NCBI GenBank assembly: GCA_024291935.2 | Contig: CM044311.1 | Coordinates: forward strand, 22,095,001 to 22,159,000 | Reading direction: 5' to 3' | Length of the DNA: 64,000 nucleotides | Source: Okapia johnstoni | Taxonomy: Eukaryota > Chordata > Mammalia > Artiodactyla > Giraffidae | Notes under the pieces: model-generated | Database searches by the model: none | What the model was told of the DNA's origin: nothing | What the model saw: only the letters and a program-made list of their open reading frames with translations | Shown here: positions 1 through 10,315 of the stretch, piece by piece | Numbering within the stretch: the first letter of the stretch is position 1 | Layout: each line of letters starts with the position of its first letter | Translations under genes and position numbers: made by a program

Positions 1-658
1 CTCATCAGTTCATGGCAAATAGTTTGGGAATCAGTGGAAACAGTGGAAGACTTTATATTTTTGGGTTCCAAAATCACTGCAGATCGTGACTGCAGCCATG
101 AAATTAAAAGACACTTACTCATTGGAAGAAAAGTTATGACCAACCTAGACAGCATATTAAAAATTAGAGACATTACTTGCCAACAAAGATTCCTCTAGTC
201 AAGGCTATGGTTTTTCCAGTAGTCATTTATGGATATGAGGAGAGTGGATTATAAAAAAAAAAAAAAACTTGAGTGCAGAAGAATTGATGCTTTTGAATTG
301 TGGTGTCAGAGAAGACTCTTGAGAGTCCCTTGGACAGCAAGGCGATCCAACCAATCAATCCTAAAGGAAATCAGTCCTGAATATTCATTGGAAGGACTGA
401 TATTGAAGCTGAAACTCCAATGCTTTGACTACCTGAGGCAAAGGACTGACTCTATTGAAAAGATCCTGATATTCGGAAAGACTGAAGGTGGGAGGAGATG
501 GTGATGACCTAGAATGAGATGGTTGGATGGCATCACTGACTCAATGGACATGAGTTTGAGTAAACTGGAGGTGATGATGGAAAAGGAAGCCTGACTTGCT
601 GTGGTCCATGGATTCACAAAGAGTCAGACATGACTGAGTGACTTAACTGAACTGAACT
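1..658 (+). mobile_element. BovB (RTE) LINE, 3' end, runs in from the left edge
   Basis: The DNA translates to the C-terminal part of the BovB reverse-transcriptase protein (stretch resembling RRIDAFELWC and RSNQSILKEISPE) and finishes with the typical end of repeated actgaactgaa near 658. The 5' part lies outside the window. An A-run at about 251-263 and several stops break the frame, so the copy is dead. The element moves by target-primed reverse transcription using its own endonuclease and reverse transcriptase; only a fossil remains here. Confidence 0.93.
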
Positions 659-1008
659 CATACTAGGCTGTTTTATATGACCTGTATGTTTTCACTGGGG
701 AATATATACATAATTGCAGGTAATTAAAATAATTATTTTTACAAAATAGTAGGAGTTACATAGGTAATCTGTTGTTAAACAGCATAGATCGCCTTGCTAT
801 TAACAGAAAATATTCTGTGAAGATATTTATGAAACATGTAATTTGATAGAATTTTTTTTAAAAAAATGACAGAGGATTTGGTACTGGTGTGGAAGGAACT
901 AGATTGACTTTTGATTGAAAATTGTTAAAGCTAAACGATTAGTACATAGGGATTCTTGCTAAGTTTCTTTACTTTTATATGTGTCTGAGATTTTTCATTA
1001 AAAAATAA
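659..1008. other. unassigned AT-rich DNA
   Basis: No gene and no repeat that I recognise. It is AT-rich with short T and A runs near 848-866. Confidence 0.5.
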
Positions 1009-1020
1009 CAGGTTAGAAAT

Positions 1021-1190
1021 TTCCCTAGTGTTCCCGTGGTTAAGACTTCACCTTCCAAAACAGGGGGTGAGGGTGTGATCCCTGATCAAGAGGCCAAGAT
1101 GCCTTTTGGCCAAAAAAAAAAAAAAAAAAAAAAAAGCAAAATATAAGCAACAGAAGCAATATCTTAACAAATTCAACATTTTTTTAAAAA
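1021..1190 (+). mobile_element. CHR-type tRNA-Glu SINE
   Basis: A diverged copy of the cetartiodactyl CHR SINE: a tRNA-derived head (gtggttaagactt), a body ending in a run of more than 20 A at about 1113-1134, and the family's tail wording (aacagaagcaatatc). Similar flanks, caggttagaaat at 1009-1020 and tcaggttaaat at 1191-1201, look like a decayed target-site duplication. Non-coding, Pol III type. Confidence 0.8.
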
Positions 1191-1304
1191 TCAGGTTAAA
1201 TGTGGAGGATGGGAGTGGTGCTCTTAGTTAAGAAGAGGATTTTCTCCAATGAAAAATTATACAAAAGATCCTTGGATTTTTGATACTAGCCTCAGGGTCC
1301 AAGG

Positions 1305-1620
1305 GCTTCCCTGGTAGTTCAATTGGTAAAGAACCTGCTTGCAATGTAGGAGACTCTGGTTCAATTCCTGGGTCAGGAAGATCCACTGGAGAAGGGATAG
1401 GCTACCCACCCCAGTATTCTTGGGTTTCCCTTGTAGCTCAGCTTGTAAAGAATCCACCTGCAATGTGGGAGACCTGGGTTCAGTCCCTGGGTTGAGAAGT
1501 CCCCGGAGAAGGGAAAGGCTACCCATTCCAGTATTCTGGCCTGGTGAATTTCATGGACTGTATAGTCCATGGGGTCACAAAGAGTTAGACAGAACTGAGT
1601 GACTTTCACTTTCACTTTCT
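1305..1620 (+). mobile_element. dimeric Bov-tA SINE
   Basis: Two tRNA-Glu-type Bov-tA units lie head to tail. The first (from about 1305) stops after agtattcttggg near 1425 and is followed at once by a complete second unit with its Bov-A body, ending near 1620. A 10 bp exact target-site duplication, gggtccaagg, at 1295-1304 and 1621-1630, encloses both units, so the dimer inserted as one piece. The first unit carries gataggctaccc where ordinary copies read gaaatggcaaccc; the dimers at 12122-12404 and 57344-57660 share this change. Confidence 0.92.
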
Positions 1621-1630
1621 GGGTCCAAGG

Positions 1631-4305
1631 TGCTGTTCTCAGTGGTAATGCAAAACACTCACAACTGTTAACCTCAATATAAGTTTCTTTGTCACTCAGT
1701 GTTGCTCTCTGGCATGGTTATTTTGCTAAAATACAAGAAAGGAATCTATGCAGTAGTGGAAGCTTGTCCTCCATGATAATAATATAATATCAAGTCATTC
1801 AATGAAGGATCAGGAGGGAATTGAGCCCTAGACAAACAACCAAGTGCAGAGATTAGATGAAGGGATACAAGAGAAAGACACCAAAAGGGAAAAGTATCAA
1901 AAATGACAAAATAAGGGGAAAAATAAAATTGGACAAAATTCTGCTTTTCTATGCTTATCAAGTAGTAACAACTGACTCCATTCTGCCTGTTTTGAAGACT
2001 TTCAAAGAAATTTAAGGTATACTGGAGACTGCACAGAGTAGTCTTTTGGGGGGAAAAATGGAGCCTACTTTAAGTTGAATTTTGTAAAAGTTTCTTTTTT
2101 AAATTATAGTTTGTTTCTATTAAAGGTTTAAATGGAGTGAAATATTCTCTGGCTAGGAGGATTTCCTTTTCCTTTTTTTTTTTTTTAATTTGGCCCTCAG
2201 AATCACAAAGAAATTGATCCAGGAGTTTCATCTTATTTTTGTTTTCTCTGACTCTCACTATCCTTCCAATTTCATGCTGGCTCTGGGGAACTCTAATTCC
2301 CTATTCACCCTCAGGCTCAAACTAGTTATGGCTTATTGTAGGAGTGGATTCTAGAATAGGGTCTTGTCTATTTGAGAATATATATGCTGTAGACATTAAG
2401 CTGAAGGCTAATGTTCTGGGCTTTCCAAGACATCTGCTCACCTTATTAAAATTTTCTTTTTTCTTGCCATGTTAATAGCTGCCTTGCTTCTGATCAGTAT
2501 ACATCACAGGTCCTGCCTTCTCAATTTACGTTTAGACATCATGACTCCCATGGTGGTGTCCTGGCTGCCTGCCCAGAATGTGTTATTGGTGACCCTGTTG
2601 TTCTCTTCTTTAAACATCAAGTTAATTATGACTTGTTCGGGCCTCTAATGGTATCTGATGACCTTTGAGACATCATACAATCCCTCGCTAATCTTCTAAC
2701 AAGTAGATCCGATTCTATATGAGAGAGTGCCATCTAAAAATGTGCCAAATCAGGTCAAAGGAAAGCTAAATGGTCCCTTTTGATGAAGTGACAGTGCAGA
2801 CAATATACTTGTATGGATGCCCACTTTTGCGACCAGATTGTATTAGGTGTTATTTTTACAGAACGGTGCACTCTCTTTCTCATCTCTGGTTAGCAAGCTG
2901 AATTAAATATGAACTAGAGTACTAAGGCTGAGCAAAGAGGATTTTTACGATATTGGCTAATTTTTACTGAGCAGTCTGGTATTTTTACAGGTTTATATAA
3001 TATCCCAATCCTACGTTAGTTTGTTTTATTGGTTTACGTTTGACTTTCATCTAGAAATGCTAAATATCAGAAATAATTTTAGAAAAAGGTATAAAGCTTT
3101 GTTTCAGTTTTAAAGTGCTCCAAGTATATGTATTAAGATATAATATATGTATTTGTGCTGAAAAATAAGTTTTCCAATAAGTATATAATTTTTTAAAAAA
3201 TTACAGAATCTAAAATTGTAGCAAGTTTAATAGATGGATTCATATTCATGTGATAATCGCATGTATACTACTGGAGAAATCTGGAAAAATATGTATCATC
3301 TCATTTAATATTTTTGTACAAAAACTCAGTATTTGCTATTTGTGTATAAAGATTTCCTGATGTAGTACTTTTTTCTTGTTATAGAGTAAAATTGAGTTTA
3401 TTCAATGGGAGTATATTTTCATTTGTTTCAGGCATTCCTAGATAATGGAGTACAACTGTTTTGTATTGAAATCATAAAAACAGAAAAGCTCTTTTGGACC
3501 TCTCCATTTTATTAAAAAGTAAGCAAAGATACATGCATTAAAAAGAGATATACCTTCATCCATCATAAGCTAAAATATATTTATATTTACCTTACATTCA
3601 TGACACTGATAAATCTGAATGGGTGAAGAATAAACATGTATTGGTTATTTACTGTAATTGTATTATCATTACTTGAATACATAATCTGTAATATGATCTT
3701 ATATTCATGAGAAGTCCACTGATAAATCCCCTTCTCCAGAATATGACACTTAGTTCTAAAAAAATATAAAATTAAAAATGATGTTTAGAAAAATGTTTGA
3801 AAGGTAAGATAATACAAATAACATGATTATATTATGATCCAACTAAGGGGAGTTAACAGGGCAATAGTAGTTGAGACAAGGAAAAAAGAAAAATATATGA
3901 ATTTAAAAGACAACAGAATATTAAGGTAATAAATACTATCATGCTCCTTTCACCAAGTAACATTAACACTTTCTACTTCAAGCATTTGTTTGTCAGGACA
4001 AAATTCTTCAGAAAAAATTGACACTTTCTGTTTTCAAGCAGTTCCTAAACTAAGTGAATTGTAGCAGAAGTGGCTCTTGAAAGCAGACCCTCAGTTTGGG
4101 ACACTCGCCTGTCAACTGACCACAGAATCTCATTGCTGGTAGGAAGTAGGAGATGGTGTCCTAGGGTTTATCACAGCACCGCGGCCCTGAGATGATCATT
4201 TCTGAGTGACAGGGGTGAGACACAGATAAAAGGGGAATGACTGAGTTACACTCTCCTTCTAGCCTTTAAACAGAATGAAGGCAGGAGTAATGATGAAGAT
4301 TTAGA
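1631..4305. other. unassigned DNA, mostly unique
   Basis: No coding region that I can support. The part at about 2480-2960 has a balanced, non-repetitive composition and is discussed as a possible conserved non-coding block. A T-run sits near 2174-2187. From about 2960 to 4070 the DNA is very AT-rich with no recognisable repeat. Confidence 0.5.
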
Positions 4306-4324
4306 AGTTGACTGTTTTCTGGGG

Positions 4325-4452
4325 GCTTCCCTGGTGGGTCAGAGGTTAAGACTCTGCACTTCCAATGCAGAAGGTGTAGGTTCAATACCTGGTTGGAGAG
4401 CTAAGATCCCACATGCTACACAGTGTGATAAAGAAGGGGAAAAAATAATAAA
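4325..4452 (+). mobile_element. CHR-type tRNA-Glu SINE
   Basis: Starts gcttccctggtgggtcag, continues through a promoter-like tRNA head (ggttaagactctgc ... ggttcaatacc) and gctaagatcccacatg, and ends in an A-rich tail. Flanks gttgactgttttct (about 4306-4319) and gttggtttgtttct (about 4453-4466) may be the decayed target duplication. Confidence 0.88.
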
Positions 4453-4466
4453 GTTGGTTTGTTTCT

Positions 4467-5126
4467 AAATCAAAAAGCTTATGTGGCCAAATAGCACTTA
4501 ATACATGCTGTGGAAGCCAAAAAGCTTATGTGGCATCATTTACTGAGCCCCTCAAGTTTTGTAGCCACTGTCTAAACTTCTACAAATCAGGCCACAGATT
4601 TACCTGTAAAAGTAAAAGAATAGTAAGGCAAACAATATAGAGACTTGATGGATTTCCCATGATAAAACCGAGGCCTGATAGAGAATGAGTGGACTTGTAT
4701 GGCTGTATATGGACACTTGAACCCACTGATTCCCTTTAGTGTTTAGTGCTAGCACAGGTAGCACACACCTCCTTGCTGGAAGACAGGATCCTCTCCTGCC
4801 TGGAGGTCTTAGAGAAACCTCATCTGGAGCATTCCCCTTAAAGGGGATATTTGTCTTACTCGTGATCCATGCCTACACTCATCATTGCCTCATGATGAGT
4901 AACTAGGTTTAGATCTCAGCAAGGCTCTAGCTGAAAAGCATACACCCTCCTGGGGAATCTGACTGCTTATTTATAGAAAAACATTGCAGGGCCTGACATT
5001 ATGTACCAGCAAGGATAAAAAAGATATTTGTGAGAGTGGATCTTCTAGTTGTTGGGCTGGAAGGAGGTGAAAAATATAACTGGAGAAAACTGGGTTTATG
5101 GTTGTTCTCTCAGTTTCCTGTCACGT
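4467..5126. other. unassigned unique DNA
   Basis: No gene or clear repeat. Composition is more balanced at about 4740-4960 than in the neighbouring AT-rich DNA. Confidence 0.45.
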
Positions 5127-5343
5127 GCATGCTCAATTGCTAAGTCATGTCCAACTCTTTTCGACCCCATGGACTGTAGCCTGCTAGACTTCTCTGTCCA
5201 TGGGATTTTCCAAGCAAAAATACTGGAGTGGGTTGTCATTTCCTCCTCCAGGGGATCTTCCCAACCCAGGAATTGAATCCATATTTCCTGCGTCTTCTGT
5301 TTGGCAGGCTGATTCTTTACCATTGAGCCATCTGAGAAGCCCC
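5127..5343 (-). mobile_element. Bov-tA SINE
   Basis: On the plus strand it reads as the reverse complement of a full Bov-tA: Bov-A body (catggactgtagcc ... ctggagtgggttg) then the tRNA-Glu-derived head ending in gaagccc. Moderately diverged, for example gcaaaaatactggag. Confidence 0.93.
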
Positions 5344-6046
5344 TCACTTTCCCATTAGTCAAGTTTTGATATCTTGTCAAGGACACCTGGAATTAGTCTG
5401 AATATACTGCTAGGATGGCTGCTTGAAGCTTTTAAACAATGGCCTAGATGAAATGAGAGCATATCAGTTTCAGCCGTACAAGGTACTGGGAAAGGGGATA
5501 AGAAATGCAGAGAAGAGGCTTTAAGTAATAGATTTTTTACATAAGACTAGAGATCTCATTATCTGACTGTGTCCTTCAGTAAGTCCCAGAGGACACTGAT
5601 TACACAAAAGCAATAAAGACTGCCCTGTATAGAGGGCACTGAAATCATTAAGGTCAGGATTAGCTGTGCTCTGTAGCATAGCTGACAGTAGGAAAAGTTG
5701 TTTGGAACTGTGCTTCTTCATTTCAAGGGGGATGAAAGATTCCAGAATGGTACAAGACAGATGACTGTATTTGCCTGTAAAAGAAGAGTTAGAATAATAT
5801 TTTAATGGAAATAATGAAGAGTAATAACCAGGTTCATTGTTCCACAATGAGCTATAGTGTTTACTAATATGTGGAGGTGGGCTTCCCAGCTGGCTCAGTA
5901 GGTAGGCCAAATGATGTGCCTGCCATTCCACTCTTTAACCAGAAGAGTAAATCAGAAGTAATACTAGTCTCTGAAAGAAATTCAGGGATGAGTGATATCC
6001 TCAAAAATTTATTATGGTTGTCCCCATTACGTCCATACTGAATCCC
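5344..6046. other. unassigned DNA with a possible SINE head scrap
   Basis: Mostly unique. The words gcttcccagctggctcag at 5880-5897 look like the first bases of a Bov-tA or CHR head but the similarity fades within about 50 bases. Reading frames here show no recognisable protein. Confidence 0.4.
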
Positions 6047-6059
6047 CTGGTCTCTCGTA

Positions 6060-6263
6060 AAGTGAAGTCGTTCAGTCGTGTCCGACTCTTTGTGACCCCA
6101 TGGACTGTAGCCTACCAGACTCCTCCACCCATGGAATTTTCCAGGCAAGAATACTGGAGTGGGTTGCCATTTCCTTCTCCAGTGGATCTTCCGCACCCAG
6201 GGATCGAACTCGGGTCTCCTGCATTGTAGGCAGACGCTTTACCTCCCGAGCCACCAGGGAAGT
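6060..6263 (-). mobile_element. Bov-tA SINE
   Basis: Complete reverse-complement Bov-tA, close to consensus. Flanks ctggtctctcgta (6047-6059) and ctggcctctagta (6264-6276) match at 11 of 13 positions and are its target-site duplication. Confidence 0.95.
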
Positions 6264-6276
6264 CTGGCCTCTAGTA

Positions 6277-6663
6277 GTTTCCTCATATGCAGCACTCAAT
6301 TGAACACTTGAGTGAAACTCGACAGGTCTATGGAGCCATTGTTCTGTGTGTATCTCTGTTCTCCATTACCCTTACCTGTGAATGTTGGCTGTCTTGGATT
6401 CTTTAGGATCCCAACTCCTTCAAATGAATTCAAGGTATGTTCTGGATACTACCTGGGTTCTCCCTTGTTCTATGGCCTGGAAATTTTCTCCAGTTGGTGA
6501 TCTATGACAGTTGAAACATCTCACCTTTTCAGTCTCTCATGGATCATCATCCTTTGTTGCCTGATTAAGTTAAATGTCTTGAAAGTTTTTGCTTCATAGT
6601 TTGTCTAATTTTTTTTTTTTTTTTTAGTTTTTTTCAAATGGGCTGATAAATATGGTCTTTGTT
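6277..6663. other. unassigned DNA ending in a T-run
   Basis: No gene or known repeat seen. A run of about 17 T lies at 6609-6626. Confidence 0.5.
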
Positions 6664-7474
6664 ACTCCTTCTTGCCAGGAGAAATATCAATAACCTCAGA
6701 TATGCAGATGACACCACCCTTATGGCAGAAAGTGAAGAAGAACTAAAGAGCCTCTTGATGAAAGTGAAAGAGGAGAGTGAAAAAGTTGGCTTAAAGCTCA
6801 ATGTTCAGAAAACTAAGATCATGGCATCTGGTTCCATCACTTCATGGAAAATAGATGGGGAAACAGTGGAAACAGTGTCAGACTTTATTTTGGGGGGCTC
6901 CAAAATCACTGCAGATGGTGATTGCAGCCATGAAATTAAAAGACACTTACTCCTTGGAAGGAAGGTTATGACCAACCTAGATAGCATATTTAAAAGCAGA
7001 GACATTACTTTGCCAACAAAGGTCCATCTAGTCAGGGCTATGGTTTTTCCAGTGGTCATGTATGGATGTGAGAGTTGGACGATGAAGAAAGCTGAGCGCC
7101 GAAGAATTGATGTTCTTGAATTGTGGTGTTGAAGAAGACTCTTGAGAGTCCCTTGGACTACAAGGAGATCCAACCAATCCATCCTAAATGAGATCAGTCC
7201 TGGGTGTTCATTGGAAGGACTGATGCTGAAGCGGAAACTCCAATACTTTGGTCATCTCATGCGAAGAGTTGACTTATTGGAAAAGACCTTAATGCTGGGA
7301 AGGATTAGGGGCAGGAGGAGAAGGGGACAACAGAGGATGAGATGGTTGGATGGCATCACCGACTCCATGGACATGGGTTTGGGTAGACTCCGGGAGTTGG
7401 TGATGGACAGGGAGGCCTGGCGTGCTGCAGTTCATGGGGTTGCAAAGAGTCGGACACGACTGAGCGACTGAAGT
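6659..7474 (+). pseudogene. BovB reverse-transcriptase fragment with one nonsense codon
   Basis: One frame stays open through nearly the whole copy: YADD region, thumb-like region, then the basic C-terminus ending near KSRTRLSD. The only break I see is TGA at 7130-7132, where other copies in this window encode tryptophan (WCW context; TGG to TGA). The first few codons come from flanking DNA. Upstream palm motifs and the endonuclease domain are missing, so no active enzyme could be made. Confidence 0.85.
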
Positions 7475-7485
7475 GAACTGAACGG
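6675..7485 (+). mobile_element. BovB LINE, 5'-truncated
   Basis: About 810 bp from the reverse-transcriptase active site to the 3' end. The catalytic YADD is encoded at 6701-6712. The end (gactgaagtgaactgaac) is typical of BovB. Flanks actccttcttg (6664-6674) and actccctcttg (7486-7496) are an 11 bp target-site duplication with one mismatch. The truncation is the usual result of incomplete reverse transcription. Confidence 0.96.
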
Positions 7486-7496
7486 ACTCCCTCTTG

Positions 7497-9076
7497 ACTA
7501 AAAGAGGAAGTTAGTGATAGAGTTGATTCAGTGTGAGGTATGAATGGCTGTGAGGGGTCTAGGTAGTGAACTATAGCACAATCTTCTGATGTCCTAACAA
7601 CATGCCTACTGGCCATATCTTTAATCCCCTTCTGCTGTGTTAGAGAGTTTTAGCGCGTGCTAAAACATCTCATCTCAAGTTGTGCCTATTTTCTCACTGT
7701 TGTATTTCAAAGACTTTTTTTTTGGAAGTCACTCAGCCCACAAATAGGACAGCTGAGGAATTAGAAGCTACTGTCTTCCAGGGAAGGTTATTTATTCTCA
7801 ATGAATGGAGGAAGTGAGTCAGGGGGAAAATATTCGTTTTTCATTCCTGAGAGGGACAAGTCTGTAGTGTATTGTACACAGAGTGAGTCACATTCTTCAC
7901 AGTGGCTTCTGAATCACTAATACACATTTGTGTCTCCTTCTCTGTCTTACTCTCTCAGAATCATTTTTTCCTATTTCCTTATATCATCCCCCAAACAGAT
8001 TACCTACACTCAAGTGTTTGCCTTAATCTTTGCTTTTAGAGAAACTCTGAATTAAAATGCCATATAATTGTGTACTTATCTTACAGTTTATCAGAAATCC
8101 CTGGGACTTCATAGAAAAGAAGTGAATATCACTCCAAAATGAATATAGAACTCCAAAATGGTATATAATAGAATATTACTCAGTCAAACCTTTAATTTAA
8201 ATCAGTTTGTTTAAACATTTCCAGAGTTAAAAAATGAAATCAAATCTTTAAATATATTTAGATTTGTATCTATATACTTATAGTTTGAAATCTCAAAAGC
8301 AAAAAAAAGAAAAAAAAAAACGTATTTTTATTCAATATTTTAGCCCTGAAATCCAAGTAGTTTATTCTGGAAGAATCTTCTTTTCTTTCTGACTCCTTGA
8401 TCTATGAAAATCTTTATGCTGCTTTCCTTCAAGATAAGATGTTTGACTGGTTGTAACATTCTGGGATTCACAAAATGTGATTACTTATTTCTTCAGATTT
8501 CTGTAGAAGTCCCATTGCCTACTAGCACTTATGTCAGGGTGAATAATTTTATGACAGCCTGATTGATTTCCTTTTTTTTAGTACCTAAAATTTTTGTCTG
8601 AATATTTGTAGGAACCTTTGTAATATTTAAAATTATAATTTGATTTAAATGTGACTTTATAACTGGCCTAAAATTAAATCTATATTTCACTGTTGCAAAA
8701 AGTGAATTTAATTCATTCTCCATTGTTTTTATTCATCTTAGTGCATTGATAGTGCTTTTAATACTCAACTGATTTTACTGCATTAAAAAAAGTTCTTAAT
8801 AGCATTTGTCAAGGCTTATCAATATTTTTGACAATTTTATAAATATCATATTAATATTTTAATGAGCTGTCACATATAGGTCATACATTGAAATATTTTT
8901 TACTGTACATTTCACTTGAAATATCATGCACAAGCAGTGCAATTTTACAGAAAATTAAAAAGATCAGAACTATGCTTAATACTTTCAATAGCTTTGTGTC
9001 TCATGTGGTTTAAAAGCTAAAGTCTTTACTGAGAAATGAAATATTTCCTGCCATATTAGTAAACAAGGATGTCAAA
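7497..9076. other. unassigned AT-rich unique DNA
   Basis: About 1.6 kb without gene or recognisable repeat. Contains two exact TGAGTCA (AP-1 type) words at 7815-7821 and 7884-7890, an A-rich run at 8305-8321, and very AT-rich sequence at 8520-9000. Confidence 0.5.
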
Positions 9077-9081
9077 TCATC

Positions 9082-9533
9082 TGTGATTACAGCCTCCCAA
9101 TGTGAGCTGGTGAGTCCTATGGGCACTCAGGAAGGAGAATACCTGTGAACTAATAGCCATCAGGACTGCAGCCACTCCCTATGGTGAATCTCAAGGGAGA
9201 TCAGACTGTGAAAAAACACAGGATACTGGTACAGAAGAGCTGAGATGCATATCAAAGGAATGATTTCAGTGAGCCCAGACTCTTGCATTTTTCCATACAT
9301 AGAAAAGTGCTAAATCCCTTAACTTGAGATATCTGAGTTCATTTAATTAGCAATAATCTTTTGATGTTCAGACTACCTGCCCTTTGTTGCAAAATTTCTA
9401 TATAATCTGACTCTTTCCCTTTTCTCCTTGGAGCAGCTCTCTCAGGGCCACTTGAGATGCTGTCTCCTGGGCTTGAAATCCTAAAATTTCCCACTGAAAA
9501 AAATTTAGATTGTGACTATTTTTTAAGTTGACA
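9082..9533 (+). mobile_element. solo LTR of an endogenous retrovirus (BTLTR1-like by recall)
   Basis: Starts TG and ends CA, with 5 bp flanks tcatc (9077-9081) and ttatc (9534-9538) that agree at four positions. Inside there is a TATA-like ctatataa at 9398-9405, followed by gagcagctctctcaggg and tgagatgctgtctcctggg, the R/U5-type wording of ruminant class I-like LTRs as I remember them. The polyadenylation signal is eroded to an A-run near 9496-9503. No internal retroviral sequence adjoins, so two LTRs have probably recombined to leave one. Confidence 0.7.
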
Positions 9534-9559
9534 TTATCTGGCCTCAAAGGTACTCGTGA

Positions 9560-9940
9560 TCTGACTCTCTCCTAACTCCTAGCTCGAAAACATTTTAAAC
9601 TCATTTCCACAAACCTTTCATTTTCTCACTATGCTCCTGTCACTCCAACTTCTCATAATTCCATACCAGCTCAACGTCTATGCAATCTACTTTTTCTTTT
9701 CATGGAATGCTTCACTCTTTGATATGTCAGTGATTTATGTCCCTACATTATTCAATTTTCTACATAAAATTCCCTTTAAGAGGTATCTTCTGACTACCTT
9801 GTCTAAACTGAAATTCTTTCTTCCAGATCCATCAGATCTGTCACTCTCTAGTTACTTATTTTTATTTGGAACACATTCCACATCTGATATATTATATACC
9901 TTTAACTTTGTTTAGTTATCTAACTCACAAAAATATACTT
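9560..9940 (+). mobile_element. L2 LINE 3' part, old
   Basis: Diverged but ordered matches to the L2 3' region: ctcactatgctcc, the ttttcatggaatgcttc block (like ttccctctgcctggaatgctc), ttaagaggtatcttctgac, cagatctgtcactctctag and ttatttttatttgg. It lies directly right of the solo LTR. No coding potential remains. Confidence 0.6.
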
Positions 9941-10111
9941 GGTATCAAAGTACTCATATTTTGAATATCTAGTGTTTTTCCCAAGCTCAGAAGAGTATCT
10001 GATGTATAAGAAGCCTTTAAAATCTGTGAAATGATGGAATGAATTAAATAGCATTTTAGTTTGTATTCCTTATAAACTTAACCAATTACTTTGTCTTTGC
10101 TCAGATCAATA

Positions 10112-10305
10112 AAGAAAGTGAAGTCACTCAGTCGTGTCCGACTCTTTGCGACCACATGGAGCCTACCATGCTCCTCCGTCTATGGGATTTTCCAGGCAAG
10201 AATACTGGAGTGGGGTGTCATTTCCTTCTCCAGGGTATCTTCCCGAACTAGGGATCGAACTCGGGTCTCTCTCATTGTAGGTAGACGCTTTACGGTCTGA
10301 GCCAC
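10112..10305 (-). mobile_element. Bov-tA SINE
   Basis: Reverse-complement Bov-tA with the tRNA-like box gggatcgaactcgg retained. An exact 10 bp duplication, cagatcaata, lies at 10102-10111 and 10306-10315. A short deletion (catggagcctacc) removes a few body bases. Confidence 0.95.
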
Positions 10306-10315
10306 CAGATCAATA

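Noticed and set aside
1305..1620. tRNA gene calls in SINE heads here and at other Bov-tA copies
   Set aside because: They keep promoter-box-like words but belong to SINEs and do not fold as tRNAs.
5880..5930. Possible Bov-tA/CHR head
   Set aside because: Only about 18 bases match well; too short to call as an insertion.
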